A stretch of DNA of 64,000 nt, taken from Terebella lapidaria. Taxonomy: Eukaryota; Annelida; Polychaeta; Terebellida; Terebellidae. How positions within the stretch are numbered: the stretch's first letter is position 1; every line of letters begins with the position of its first letter. Under the pieces are notes generated by a model. That model was not told where the DNA came from. It ran no database searches and saw nothing but the letters and a program-made list of their open reading frames with translations. Of this stretch, positions 8,460-23,300 are shown piece after piece. Both the position numbers and the translations under genes were made by a program. The DNA is taken from assembly GCA_949152475.1 (NCBI GenBank), contig OX424560.1:22817106-22881105 (forward strand), written 5' to 3'.

Positions 8460-10491
8460 TGAAGCAATCGCTCAAAGAGCTAGGACTTGGCAAAATAAAG
8501 TTAATGAACTTGAAGAGAAGTCTATAAACCAGCTAAAAAACGTTCTGAGAGAGAATTGAATAGTTCTTTTCTTCACAAATTATCTATTTGCTAAATGGCG
8601 AAGTTATGCTATAAAAAACATGATCCCGTAAGTTAGAGAGAAAAAAAACAAGTTTGAGAGAGAGTTGAACCCGGGTCTATGGATTCAAAGTCCTGAGCTC
8701 TATGCACAGCACCAAAGTTGCCGACAGTGTGAAATGGTGTATTTATTGTATGTACTGCTAAAAACCGGGAATGGGGCTGGTTCCTTTGCCGGTTCGTCAC
8801 CCCCAGCAGTCCTAATATAAGGGAGCCTGTCGCTTGACCCAGACTGTATTTAGACAAGAGTTTTAGGCTTTATTATATCAGTTGGACACCTCTGAGTCTG
8901 AAAACAAAAGAATTGTTTTGTTGTTTGAGATGTGCACTTGGATACATATATGATATACTGTACTACTGCTCAACCGAGTGTGTATATTTAGAAGGGGACA
9001 TGTCCACAGGGGGTAATCGTTTCTGCAGCTTATTGGCGTGTGAACGGATTGAGAATCAGATTCACCCCACTGCTCGTTCTACTTTGATATCTCGGCGAGT
9101 TTTCAATTTATTCCAAATGTGAAAAGTGGACCATAAAGTAGAATTAACACTGCCACTGACTGCATGAAAAGCCTCGTAATTGAAAGTTCAGTAAATTTTT
9201 GAAAATTGGAACCATTGAAACATAAAATGTATTTGAAAAACCCAAAGACTGATAGGATTCGGATCTTTTGTGACGTCATCAATAGAGCTATTTTTCTCAA
9301 AATCATTCTGTCAAGAGCCATTATCCCACAGAATATCTACATCAAATTTGAAAAGAATCAAGCAACAAATGTGGACGCTATGAGTATGAAAAGACAAACA
9401 AATGAATTTTTCTCCAATTTTCCGTCATAAAAAGGTCAATTAGGCCATTACCACTGCAATTATTGAACTGATATTTGTCAAATAGCTTCAGTAGGCATCC
9501 CCAATACTTCCCAGAGCACCGGATCAACAATAATCATGAATGGTTTATGCATCTCATGTAAACAATCAATTGAAGTATGATAAAATCACGTTTCACGTCA
9601 TTATGACGTCATATGACGTCAGATTCCAAAAATAAGAACATATATCGAAACTACTCGCGAAGACCTTTCAAACGAGTTATTACTCGATATTTTCGCGAAA
9701 GGTCAAGGTCAAGGTCATTTTTTGGGTCAACTTCGACCTCAGGCGCTTGCAAAGGCTATCGGCCATACGCCTTAGGTGTAAATACAAAAGTTGATAGGCT
9801 AAGTGAGTGCAATACTTTGGATTTACTTCCGCGTTTCTATCTTTCTTAGTTCCTGAGATATAGGGACCTACATGGTTTTCACTTGCAGGTCAATATTGAC
9901 CTTGGCTTTCGACCTTCGACCTTGAATTTTTTTGGAACACAAGAACGTATCCTTGACTATAAACTGGTTTATCATTAAGATTTTTAAGCACATTATTGAC
10001 GCTTTTATCAGCATGGACAGCTTGAAACATGCAATTTCGCTTATAATGGGACCGATTTCGTTGCCATAGAAACGTCAATTACGTCATAACGGATTGACCG
10101 ATCGCGCTAAAAATTGACATTGACCATAAGGGACCGGTCCGACATCGTTTCCAAGCATCAGATCGAAAATCGGAGGAGGTGACCTCCAAGGTCAAATATT
10201 CGACCTCAGGCGAACTTCTCAAGGTCAAGGTCAAATGTCAAGGTCAAGGTCACAAAAGATAGAACTCGAGTATATCTACCATATGCACTTGATTTGAAGT
10301 CTCTACGACAATTAGAACTGGAGTTATGGTCACTTATGTGTTTTCGACGTTTTGCTTGACCTTGACCTTGACCTTTGACCTAGACTCACCAAAAGTGTGC
10401 GGTGCCTGCCTGTTATCCTACAGATTACATACCCCAAGTTAGGTAACAATCACTGTACAATTGCGACCTGTAGAGCAGTAACAGATAAACA

Positions 10492-10529
<38 letters not shown>

Positions 10530-10575
10530 CCAACCGACCAACATACTTGCCGAATCTTTAGATTCCGGCAAGTAA
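8460..10575 (+). repeat. Array unit 5
   Basis: Length 2116 bp. The shortfall is one microsatellite step, (AATC)8 at 10495-10526. The tRNA-Gln-like element is at 8651-8721 (minus). Confidence 0.98.
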
Positions 10576-12607
10576 TGAAGCAATCGCTCAAAGAGCTAGG
10601 ACTTGGCAAAATAAAGTTAATGAACTTGAAGAGAAGTCTATAAACCAGCTAAAAAACGTTCTGAGAGAGAATTGAATAGTTCTTTTCTTCACAAATTATC
10701 TATTTGCTAAATGGCGAAGTTATGCTATAAAAAACATGATCCCGTAAGTTAGAGAGAAAAAAAACAAGTTTGAGAGAGAGTTGAACCCGGGTCTATGGAT
10801 TCAAAGTCCTGAGCTCTATGCACAGCACCAAAGTTGCCGACAGTGTGAAATGGTGTATTTATTGTATGTACTGCTAAAAACCGGGAATGGGGCTGGTTCC
10901 TTTGCCGGTTCGTCACCCCCAGCAGTCCTAATATAAGGGAGCCTGTCGCTTGACCCAGACTGTATTTAGACAAGAGTTTTAGGCTTTATTATATCAGTTG
11001 GACACCTCTGAGTCTGAAAACAAAAGAATTGTTTTGTTGTTTGAGATGTGCACTTGGATACATATATGATATACTGTACTACTGCTCAACCGAGTGTGTA
11101 TATTTAGAAGGGGACATGTCCACAGGGGGTAATCGTTTCTGCAGCTTATTGGCGTGTGAACGGATTGAGAATCAGATTCACCCCACTGCTCGTTCTACTT
11201 TGATATCTCGGCGAGTTTTCAATTTATTCCAAATGTGAAAAGTGGACCATAAAGTAGAATTAACACTGCCACTGACTGCATGAAAAGCCTCGTAATTGAA
11301 AGTTCAGTAAATTTTTGAAAATTGGAACCATTGAAACATAAAATGTATTTGAAAAACCCAAAGACTGATAGGATTCGGATCTTTTGTGACGTCATCAATA
11401 GAGCTATTTTTCTCAAAATCATTCTGTCAAGAGCCATTATCCCACAGAATATCTACATCAAATTTGAAAAGAATCAAGCAACAAATGTGGACGCTATGAG
11501 TATGAAAAGACAAACAAATGAATTTTTCTCCAATTTTCCGTCATAAAAAGGTCAATTAGGCCATTACCACTGCAATTATTGAACTGATATTTGTCAAATA
11601 GCTTCAGTAGGCATCCCCAATACTTCCCAGAGCACCGGATCAACAATAATCATGAATGGTTTATGCATCTCATGTAAACAATCAATTGAAGTATGATAAA
11701 ATCACGTTTCACGTCATTATGACGTCATATGACGTCAGATTCCAAAAATAAGAACATATATCGAAACTACTCGCGAAGACCTTTCAAACGAGTTATTACT
11801 CGATATTTTCGCGAAAGGTCAAGGTCAAGGTCATTTTTTGGGTCAACTTCGACCTCAGGCGCTTGCAAAGGCTATCGGCCATACGCCTTAGGTGTAAATA
11901 CAAAAGTTGATAGGCTAAGTGAGTGCAATACTTTGGATTTACTTCCGCGTTTCTATCTTTCTTAGTTCCTGAGATATAGGGACCTACATGGTTTTCACTT
12001 GCAGGTCAATATTGACCTTGGCTTTCGACCTTCGACCTTGAATTTTTTTGGAACACAAGAACGTATCCTTGACTATAAACTGGTTTATCATTAAGATTTT
12101 TAAGCACATTATTGACGCTTTTATCAGCATGGACAGCTTGAAACATGCAATTTCGCTTATAATGGGACCGATTTCGTTGCCATAGAAACGTCAATTACGT
12201 CATAACGGATTGACCGATCGCGCTAAAAATTGACATTGACCATAAGGGACCGGTCCGACATCGTTTCCAAGCATCAGATCGAAAATCGGAGGAGGTGACC
12301 TCCAAGGTCAAATATTCGACCTCAGGCGAACTTCTCAAGGTCAAGGTCAAATGTCAAGGTCAAGGTCACAAAAGATAGAACTCGAGTATATCTACCATAT
12401 GCACTTGATTTGAAGTCTCTACGACAATTAGAACTGGAGTTATGGTCACTTATGTGTTTTCGACGTTTTGCTTGACCTTGACCTTGACCTTTGACCTAGA
12501 CTCACCAAAAGTGTGCGGTGCCTGCCTGTTATCCTACAGATTACATACCCCAAGTTAGGTAACAATCACTGTACAATTGCGACCTGTAGAGCAGTAACAG
12601 ATAAACA

Positions 12608-12649
<42 letters not shown>

Positions 12650-12695
12650 CCAACCGACCAACATACTTGCCGAATCTTTAGATTCCGGCAAGTAA
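10576..12695 (+). repeat. Array unit 6
   Basis: Length 2120 bp with (AATC)9 at 12611-12646 and the tRNA-Gln-like element at 10767-10837 (minus). No difference from the consensus was noticed. Confidence 0.98.
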
Positions 12696-14727
12696 TGAAG
12701 CAATCGCTCAAAGAGCTAGGACTTGGCAAAATAAAGTTAATGAACTTGAAGAGAAGTCTATAAACCAGCTAAAAAACGTTCTGAGAGAGAATTGAATAGT
12801 TCTTTTCTTCACAAATTATCTATTTGCTAAATGGCGAAGTTATGCTATAAAAAACATGATCCCGTAAGTTAGAGAGAAAAAAAACAAGTTTGAGAGAGAG
12901 TTGAACCCGGGTCTATGGATTCAAAGTCCTGAGCTCTATGCACAGCACCAAAGTTGCCGACAGTGTGAAATGGTGTATTTATTGTATGTACTGCTAAAAA
13001 CCGGGAATGGGGCTGGTTCCTTTGCCGGTTCGTCACCCCCAGCAGTCCTAATATAAGGGAGCCTGTCGCTTGACCCAGACTGTATTTAGACAAGAGTTTT
13101 AGGCTTTATTATATCAGTTGGACACCTCTGAGTCTGAAAACAAAAGAATTGTTTTGTTGTTTGAGATGTGCACTTGGATACATATATGATATACTGTACT
13201 ACTGCTCAACCGAGTGTGTATATTTAGAAGGGGACATGTCCACAGGGGGTAATCGTTTCTGCAGCTTATTGGCGTGTGAACGGATTGAGAATCAGATTCA
13301 CCCCACTGCTCGTTCTACTTTGATATCTCGGCGAGTTTTCAATTTATTCCAAATGTGAAAAGTGGACCATAAAGTAGAATTAACACTGCCACTGACTGCA
13401 TGAAAAGCCTCGTAATTGAAAGTTCAGTAAATTTTTGAAAATTGGAACCATTGAAACATAAAATGTATTTGAAAAACCCAAAGACTGATAGGATTCGGAT
13501 CTTTTGTGACGTCATCAATAGAGCTATTTTTCTCAAAATCATTCTGTCAAGAGCCATTATCCCACAGAATATCTACATCAAATTTGAAAAGAATCAAGCA
13601 ACAAATGTGGACGCTATGAGTATGAAAAGACAAACAAATGAATTTTTCTCCAATTTTCCGTCATAAAAAGGTCAATTAGGCCATTACCACTGCAATTATT
13701 GAACTGATATTTGTCAAATAGCTTCAGTAGGCATCCCCAATACTTCCCAGAGCACCGGATCAACAATAATCATGAATGGTTTATGCATCTCATGTAAACA
13801 ATCAATTGAAGTATGATAAAATCACGTTTCACGTCATTATGACGTCATATGACGTCAGATTCCAAAAATAAGAACATATATCGAAACTACTCGCGAAGAC
13901 CTTTCAAACGAGTTATTACTCGATATTTTCGCGAAAGGTCAAGGTCAAGGTCATTTTTTGGGTCAACTTCGACCTCAGGCGCTTGCAAAGGCTATCGGCC
14001 ATACGCCTTAGGTGTAAATACAAAAGTTGATAGGCTAAGTGAGTGCAATACTTTGGATTTACTTCCGCGTTTCTATCTTTCTTAGTTCCTGAGATATAGG
14101 GACCTACATGGTTTTCACTTGCAGGTCAATATTGACCTTGGCTTTCGACCTTCGACCTTGAATTTTTTTGGAACACAAGAACGTATCCTTGACTATAAAC
14201 TGGTTTATCATTAAGATTTTTAAGCACATTATTGACGCTTTTATCAGCATGGACAGCTTGAAACATGCAATTTCGCTTATAATGGGACCGATTTCGTTGC
14301 CATAGAAACGTCAATTACGTCATAACGGATTGACCGATCGCGCTAAAAATTGACATTGACCATAAGGGACCGGTCCGACATCGTTTCCAAGCATCAGATC
14401 GAAAATCGGAGGAGGTGACCTCCAAGGTCAAATATTCGACCTCAGGCGAACTTCTCAAGGTCAAGGTCAAATGTCAAGGTCAAGGTCACAAAAGATAGAA
14501 CTCGAGTATATCTACCATATGCACTTGATTTGAAGTCTCTACGACAATTAGAACTGGAGTTATGGTCACTTATGTGTTTTCGACGTTTTGCTTGACCTTG
14601 ACCTTGACCTTTGACCTAGACTCACCAAAAGTGTGCGGTGCCTGCCTGTTATCCTACAGATTACATACCCCAAGTTAGGTAACAATCACTGTACAATTGC
14701 GACCTGTAGAGCAGTAACAGATAAACA

Positions 14728-14773
<46 letters not shown>

Positions 14774-14819
14774 CCAACCGACCAACATACTTGCCGAATC
14801 TTTAGATTCCGGCAAGTAA
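12696..14819 (+). repeat. Array unit 7
   Basis: Length 2124 bp through (AATC)10 at 14731-14770. The tRNA-Gln-like element is at 12887-12957 (minus). The extra 4 bp shift the reading frame across the tract, lengthening a spurious open frame from 60 to 84 codons. Confidence 0.98.
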
Positions 14820-16851
14820 TGAAGCAATCGCTCAAAGAGCTAGGACTTGGCAAAATAAAGTTAATGAACTTGAAGAGAAGTCTATAAACCAGCTAAAAAA
14901 CGTTCTGAGAGAGAATTGAATAGTTCTTTTCTTCACAAATTATCTATTTGCTAAATGGCGAAGTTATGCTATAAAAAACATGATCCCGTAAGTTAGAGAG
15001 AAAAAAAACAAGTTTGAGAGAGAGTTGAACCCGGGTCTATGGATTCAAAGTCCTGAGCTCTATGCACAGCACCAAAGTTGCCGACAGTGTGAAATGGTGT
15101 ATTTATTGTATGTACTGCTAAAAACCGGGAATGGGGCTGGTTCCTTTGCCGGTTCGTCACCCCCAGCAGTCCTAATATAAGGGAGCCTGTCGCTTGACCC
15201 AGACTGTATTTAGACAAGAGTTTTAGGCTTTATTATATCAGTTGGACACCTCTGAGTCTGAAAACAAAAGAATTGTTTTGTTGTTTGAGATGTGCACTTG
15301 GATACATATATGATATACTGTACTACTGCTCAACCGAGTGTGTATATTTAGAAGGGGACATGTCCACAGGGGGTAATCGTTTCTGCAGCTTATTGGCGTG
15401 TGAACGGATTGAGAATCAGATTCACCCCACTGCTCGTTCTACTTTGATATCTCGGCGAGTTTTCAATTTATTCCAAATGTGAAAAGTGGACCATAAAGTA
15501 GAATTAACACTGCCACTGACTGCATGAAAAGCCTCGTAATTGAAAGTTCAGTAAATTTTTGAAAATTGGAACCATTGAAACATAAAATGTATTTGAAAAA
15601 CCCAAAGACTGATAGGATTCGGATCTTTTGTGACGTCATCAATAGAGCTATTTTTCTCAAAATCATTCTGTCAAGAGCCATTATCCCACAGAATATCTAC
15701 ATCAAATTTGAAAAGAATCAAGCAACAAATGTGGACGCTATGAGTATGAAAAGACAAACAAATGAATTTTTCTCCAATTTTCCGTCATAAAAAGGTCAAT
15801 TAGGCCATTACCACTGCAATTATTGAACTGATATTTGTCAAATAGCTTCAGTAGGCATCCCCAATACTTCCCAGAGCACCGGATCAACAATAATCATGAA
15901 TGGTTTATGCATCTCATGTAAACAATCAATTGAAGTATGATAAAATCACGTTTCACGTCATTATGACGTCATATGACGTCAGATTCCAAAAATAAGAACA
16001 TATATCGAAACTACTCGCAAAGACCTTTCAAACGAGTTATTACTCGATATTTTCGCGAAAGGTCAAGGTCAAGGTCATTTTTTGGGTCAACTTCGACCTC
16101 AGGCGCTTGCAAAGGCTATCGGCCATACGCCTTAGGTGTAAATACAAAAGTTGATAGGCTAAGTGAGTGCAATACTTTGGATTTACTTCCGCGTTTCTAT
16201 CTTTCTTAGTTCCTGAGATATAGGGACCTACATGGTTTTCACTTGCAGGTCAATATTGACCTTGGCTTTCGACCTTCGACCTTGAATTTTTTTGGAACAC
16301 AAGAACGTATCCTTGACTATAAACTGGTTTATCATTAAGATTTTTAAGCACATTATTGACGCTTTTATCAGCATGGACAGCTTGAAACATGCAATTTCGC
16401 TTATAATGGGACCGATTTCGTTGCCATAGAAACGTCAATTACGTCATAACGGATTGACCGATCGCGCTAAAAATTGACATTGACCATAAGGGACCGGTCC
16501 GACATCGTTTCCAAGCATCAGATCGAAAATCGGAGGAGGTGACCTCCAAGGTCAAATATTCGACCTCAGGCGAACTTCTCAAGGTCAAGGTCAAATGTCA
16601 AGGTCAAGGTCACAAAAGATAGAACTCGAGTATATCTACCATATGCACTTGATTTGAAGTCTCTACGACAATTAGAACTGGAGTTATGGTCACTTATGTG
16701 TTTTCGACGTTTTGCTTGACCTTGACCTTGACCTTTGACCTAGACTCACCAAAAGTGTGCGGTGCCTGCCTGTTATCCTACAGATTACATACCCCAAGTT
16801 AGGTAACAATCACTGTACAATTGCGACCTGTAGAGCAGTAACAGATAAACA

Positions 16852-16893
<42 letters not shown>

Positions 16894-16939
16894 CCAACCG
16901 ACCAACATACTTGCCGAATCTTTAGATTCCGGCAAGTAA
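14820..16939 (+). repeat. Array unit 8
   Basis: Length 2120 bp with (AATC)9 at 16855-16890 and the tRNA-Gln-like element at 15011-15081 (minus). Private variant G to A at 16019, breaking one CGCGA motif. Confidence 0.98.
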
Positions 16940-18974
16940 TGAAGCAATCGCTCAAAGAGCTAGGACTTGGCAAAATAAAGTTAATGAACTTGAAGAGAAG
17001 TCTATAAACCAGCTAAAAAACGTTCTGAGAGAGAATTGAATAGTTCTTTTCTTCACAAATTATCTATTTGCTAAATGGCGAAGTTATGCTATAAAAAACA
17101 TGATCCCGTAAGTTAGAGAGAAAAAAAACAAGTTTGAGAGAGAGTTGAACCCGGGTCTATGGATTCAAAGTCCTGAGCTCTATGCACAGCACCAAAGTTG
17201 CCGACAGTGTGAAATGGTGTATTTATTGTATGTACTGCTAAAAACCGGGAATGGGGCTGGTTCCTTTGCCGGTTCGTCACATCCCCCGCAAGTCCTAATA
17301 TAAGGGAGCCTGTCGCTTGACCCAGACTGTATTTAGACAAGAGTTTTAGGCTTTATTATATCAGTTGGACACCTCTGAGTCTGAAAACAAAAGAATTGTT
17401 TTGTTGTTTGAGATGTGCACTTGGATACATATATGATATACTGTACTACTGCTCAACCGAGTGTGTATATTTAGAAGGGGACATGTCCACAGGGGGTAAT
17501 CGTTTCTGCAGCTTATTGGCGTGTGAACGGATTGAGAATCAGATTCACCCCACTGCTCGTTCTACTTTGATATCTCGGCGAGTTTTCAATTTATTCCAAA
17601 TGTGAAAAGTGGACCATAAAGTAGAATTAACACTGCCACTGACTGCATGAAAAGCCTCGTAATTGAAAGTTCAGTAAATTTTTGAAAATTGGAACCATTG
17701 AAACATAAAATGTATTTGAAAAACCCAAAGACTGATAGGATTCGGATCTTTTGTGACGTCATCAATAGAGCTATTTTTCTCAAAATCATTCTGTCAAGAG
17801 CCATTATCCCACAGAATATCTACATCAAATTTGAAAAGAATCAAGCAACAAATGTGGACGCTATGAGTATGAAAAGACAAACAAATGAATTTTTCTCCAA
17901 TTTTCCGTCATAAAAAGGTCAATTAGGCCATTACCACTGCAATTATTGAACTGATATTTGTCAAATAGCTTCAGTAGGCATCCCCAATACTTCCCAGAGC
18001 ACCGGATCAACAATAATCATGAATGGTTTATGCATCTCATGTAAACAATCAATTGAAGTATGATAAAATCACGTTTCACGTCATTATGACGTCATATGAC
18101 GTCAGATTCCAAAAATAAGAACATATATCGAAACTACTCGCGAAGACCTTTCAAACGAGTTATTACTCGATATTTTCGCGAAAGGTCAAGGTCAAGGTCA
18201 TTTTTTGGGTCAACTTCGACCTCAGGCGCTTGCAAAGGCTATCGGCCATACGCCTTAGGTGTAAATACAAAAGTTGATAGGCTAAGTGAGTGCAATACTT
18301 TGGATTTACTTCCGCGTTTCTATCTTTCTTAGTTCCTGAGATATAGGGACCTACATGGTTTTCACTTGCAGGTCAATATTGACCTTGGCTTTCGACCTTC
18401 GACCTTGAATTTTTTTGGAACACAAGAACGTATCCTTGACTATAAACTGGTTTATCATTAAGATTTTTAAGCACATTATTGACGCTTTTATCAGCATGGA
18501 CAGCTTGAAACATGCAATTTCGCTTATAATGGGACCGATTTCGTTGCCATAGAAACGTCAATTACGTCATAACGGATTGACCGATCGCGCTAAAAATTGA
18601 CATTGACCATAAGGGACCGGTCCGACATCGTTTCCAAGCATCAGATCGAAAATCGGAGGAGGTGACCTCCAAGGTCAAATATTCGACCTCAGGCGAACTT
18701 CTCAAGGTCAAGGTCAAATGTCAAGGTCAAGGTCACAAAAGATAGAACTCGAGTATATCTACCATATGCACTTGATTTGAAGTCTCTACGACAATTAGAA
18801 CTGGAGTTATGGTCACTTATGTGTTTTCGACGTTTTGCTTGACCTTGACCTTGACCTTTGACCTAGACTCACCAAAAGTGTGCGGTGCCTGCCTGTTATC
18901 CTACAGATTACATACCCCAAGTTAGGTAACAATCACTGTACAATTGCGACCTGTAGAGCAGTAACAGATAAACA

Positions 18975-19020
<46 letters not shown>

Positions 19021-19066
19021 CCAACCGACCAACATACTTGCCGAATCTTTAGATTCCGGCAAGTAA
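16940..19066 (+). repeat. Array unit 9 (complex 3-bp gain)
   Basis: Length 2127 bp. Four extra bases come from... one microsatellite step, (AATC)10 at 18978-19017, and three from a local rewrite at 17281-17295, where the 12-bp consensus CCCCAGCAGTCC reads ATCCCCCGCAAGTCC. The tRNA-Gln-like element is at 17131-17201 (minus). Confidence 0.97.
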
Positions 19067-21098
19067 TGAAGCAATCGCTCAAAGAGCTAGGACTTGGCAA
19101 AATAAAGTTAATGAACTTGAAGAGAAGTCTATAAACCAGCTAAAAAACGTTCTGAGAGAGAATTGAATAGTTCTTTTCTTCACAAATTATCTATTTGCTA
19201 AATGGCGAAGTTATGCTATAAAAAACATGATCCCGTAAGTTAGAGAGAAAAAAAACAAGTTTGAGAGAGAGTTGAACCCGGGTCTATGGATTCAAAGTCC
19301 TGAGCTCTATGCACAGCACCAAAGTTGCCGACAGTGTGAAATGGTGTATTTATTGTATGTACTGCTAAAAACCGGGAATGGGGCTGGTTCCTTTGCCGGT
19401 TCGTCACCCCCAGCAGTCCTAATATAAGGGAGCCTGTCGCTTGACCCAGACTGTATTTAGACAAGAGTTTTAGGCTTTATTATATCAGTTGGACACCTCT
19501 GAGTCTGAAAACAAAAGAATTGTTTTGTTGTTTGAGATGTGCACTTGGATACATATATGATATACTGTACTACTGCTCAACCGAGTGTGTATATTTAGAA
19601 GGGGACATGTCCACAGGGGGTAATCGTTTCTGCAGCTTATTGGCGTGTGAACGGATTGAGAATCAGATTCACCCCACTGCTCGTTCTACTTTGATATCTC
19701 GGCGAGTTTTCAATTTATTCCAAATGTGAAAAGTGGACCATAAAGTAGAATTAACACTGCCACTGACTGCATGAAAAGCCTCGTAATTGAAAGTTCAGTA
19801 AATTTTTGAAAATTGGAACCATTGAAACATAAAATGTATTTGAAAAACCCAAAGACTGATAGGATTCGGATCTTTTGTGACGTCATCAATAGAGCTATTT
19901 TTCTCAAAATCATTCTGTCAAGAGCCATTATCCCACAGAATATCTACATCAAATTTGAAAAGAATCAAGCAACAAATGTGGACGCTATGAGTATGAAAAG
20001 ACAAACAAATGAATTTTTCTCCAATTTTCCGTCATAAAAAGGTCAATTAGGCCATTACCACTGCAATTATTGAACTGATATTTGTCAAATAGCTTCAGTA
20101 GGCATCCCCAATACTTCCCAGAGCACCGGATCAACAATAATCATGAATGGTTTATGCATCTCATGTAAACAATCAATTGAAGTATGATAAAATCACGTTT
20201 CACGTCATTATGACGTCATATGACGTCAGATTCCAAAAATAAGAACATATATCGAAACTACTCGCGAAGACCTTTCAAACGAGTTATTACTCGATATTTT
20301 CGCGAAAGGTCAAGGTCAAGGTCATTTTTTGGGTCAACTTCGACCTCAGGCGCTTGCAAAGGCTATCGGCCATACGCCTTAGGTGTAAATACAAAAGTTG
20401 ATAGGCTAAGTGAGTGCAATACTTTGGATTTACTTCCGCGTTTCTATCTTTCTTAGTTCCTGAGATATAGGGACCTACATGGTTTTCACTTGCAGGTCAA
20501 TATTGACCTTGGCTTTCGACCTTCGACCTTGAATTTTTTTGGAACACAAGAACGTATCCTTGACTATAAACTGGTTTATCATTAAGATTTTTAAGCACAT
20601 TATTGACGCTTTTATCAGCATGGACAGCTTGAAACATGCAATTTCGCTTATAATGGGACCGATTTCGTTGCCATAGAAACGTCAATTACGTCATAACGGA
20701 TTGACCGATCGCGCTAAAAATTGACATTGACCATAAGGGACCGGTCCGACATCGTTTCCAAGCATCAGATCGAAAATCGGAGGAGGTGACCTCCAAGGTC
20801 AAATATTCGACCTCAGGCGAACTTCTCAAGGTCAAGGTCAAATGTCAAGGTCAAGGTCACAAAAGATAGAACTCGAGTATATCTACCATATGCACTTGAT
20901 TTGAAGTCTCTACGACAATTAGAACTGGAGTTATGGTCACTTATGTGTTTTCGACGTTTTGCTTGACCTTGACCTTGACCTTTGACCTAGACTCACCAAA
21001 AGTGTGCGGTGCCTGCCTGTTATCCTACAGATTACATACCCCAAGTTAGGTAACAATCACTGTACAATTGCGACCTGTAGAGCAGTAACAGATAAACA

Positions 21099-21140
<42 letters not shown>

Positions 21141-21186
21141 CCAACCGACCAACATACTTGCCGAATCTTTAGATTCCGGCAAGTAA
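19067..21186 (+). repeat. Array unit 10
   Basis: Length 2120 bp with (AATC)9 at 21102-21137 and the tRNA-Gln-like element at 19258-19328 (minus). No difference from the consensus was noticed. Confidence 0.98.
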
Positions 21187-23212
21187 TGAAGCAATCGCTC
21201 AAAGAGCTAGGACTTGGCAAAATAAAGTTAATGAACTTGAAGAGAAGTCTATAAACCAGCTAAAAAACGTTCTGAGAGAGAATTGAATAGTTCTTTTCTT
21301 CACAAATTATCTATTTGCTAAATGGCGAAGTTATGCTATAAAAAACATGATCCCGTAAGTTAGAGAGAAAAAAAACAAGTTTGAGAGAGAGTTGAACCCG
21401 GGTCTATGGATTCAAAGTCCTGAGCTCTATGCACAGCACCAAAGTTGCCGACAGTGTGAAATGGTGTATTTATTGTATGTACTGCTAAAAACCGGGAATG
21501 GGGCTGGTTCCTTTGCCGGTTCGTCACCCCCAGCAGTCCTAATATAAGGGAGCCTGTCGCTTGACCCAGACTGTATTTAGACAAGAGTTTTAGGCTTTAT
21601 TATATCAGTTGGACACCTCTGAGTCTGAAAACAAAAGAATTGTTTTGTTGTTTGAGATGTGCACTTGGATACATATATGATATACTGTACTACTGCTCAA
21701 CCGAGTGTGTATATTTAGAAGGGGACATGTCCACAGGGGGTAATCGTTTCTGCAGCTTATTGGCGTGTGAACGGATTGAGAATCAGATTCACCCCACTGC
21801 TCGTTCTACTTTGATATCTCGGCGAGTTTTCAATTTATTCCAAATGTGAAAAGTGGACCATAAAGTAGAATTAACACTGCCACTGACTGCATGAAAAGCC
21901 TCGTAATTGAAAGTTCAGTAAATTTTTGAAAATTGGAACCATTGAAACATAAAATGTATTTGAAAAACCCAAAGACTGATAGGATTCGGATCTTTTGTGA
22001 CGTCATCAATAGAGCTATTTTTCTCAAAATCATTCTGTCAAGAGCCATTATCCCACAGAATATCTACATCAAATTTGAAAAGAATCAAGCAACAAATGTG
22101 GACGCTATGAGTATGAAAAGACAAACAAATGAATTTTTCTCCAATTTTCCGTCATAAAAAGGTCAATTAGGCCATTACCACTGCAATTATTGAACTGATA
22201 TTTGTCAAATAGCTTCAGTAGGCATCCCCAATACTTCCCAGAGCACCGGATCAACAATAATCATGAATGGTTTATGCATCTCATGTAAACAATCAATTGA
22301 AGTATGATAAAATCACGTTTCACGTCATTATGACGTCATATGACGTCAGATTCCAAAAATAAGAACATATATCGAAACTACTCGCGAAGACCTTTCAAAC
22401 GAGTTATTACTCGATATTTTCGCGAAAGGTCAAGGTCAAGGTCATTTTTTGGGTCAACTTCGACCTCAGGCGCTTGCAAAGGCTATCGGCCATACGCCTT
22501 AGGTGTAAATACAAAAGTTGATAGGCTAAGTGAGTGCAATACTTTGGATTTACTTCCGCGTTTCTATCTTTCTTAGTTCCTGAGATATAGGGACCTACAT
22601 GGTTTTCACTTGCAGGTCAATATTGACCTTGGCTTTCGACCTTCGACCTTGAATTTTTTTGGAACACAAGAACGTATCCTTGACTATAAACTGGTTTATC
22701 ATTAAGATTTTTAAGCACATTATTGACGCTTTTATCAGCATGGACAGCTTGAAACATGCAATTTCGCTTATAATGGGACCGATTTCGTTGCCATAGAAAC
22801 GTCAATTACGTCATAACGGATTGACCGATCGCGCTAAAAATTGACATTGACCATAAGGGACCGGTCCGACATCGTTTCCAAGCATCAGATCGAAAATCGT
22901 AGGAGGTGACCTCCAAGGTCAAATATTCGACCTCAGGCGAACTTCTCAAGGTCAAGGTCAAATGTCAAGGTCAAGGTCACAAAAGATAGAACTCGAGTAT
23001 ATCTACCATATGCACTTGATTTGAAGTCTCTACGACAATTAGAACTGGAGTTATGGTCACTTATGTGTTTTCGACGTTTTGCTTGACCTTGACCTTTGAC
23101 CTAGACTCACCAAAAGTGTGCGGTGCCTGCCTGTTATCCTACAGATTACATACCCCAAGTTAGGTAACAATCACTGTACAATTGCGACCTGTAGAGCAGT
23201 AACAGATAAACA

Positions 23213-23254
<42 letters not shown>

Positions 23255-23300
23255 CCAACCGACCAACATACTTGCCGAATCTTTAGATTCCGGCAAGTAA
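21187..23300 (+). repeat. Array unit 11 (lost one TGACCT)
   Basis: Length 2114 bp. Six bases are missing from the third half-site cluster, which has three TGACCT copies at 23084-23102 where other units have four. There is also a private G to T at 22900. (AATC)9 is at 23216-23251 and the tRNA-Gln-like element at 21378-21448 (minus). Confidence 0.97.
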
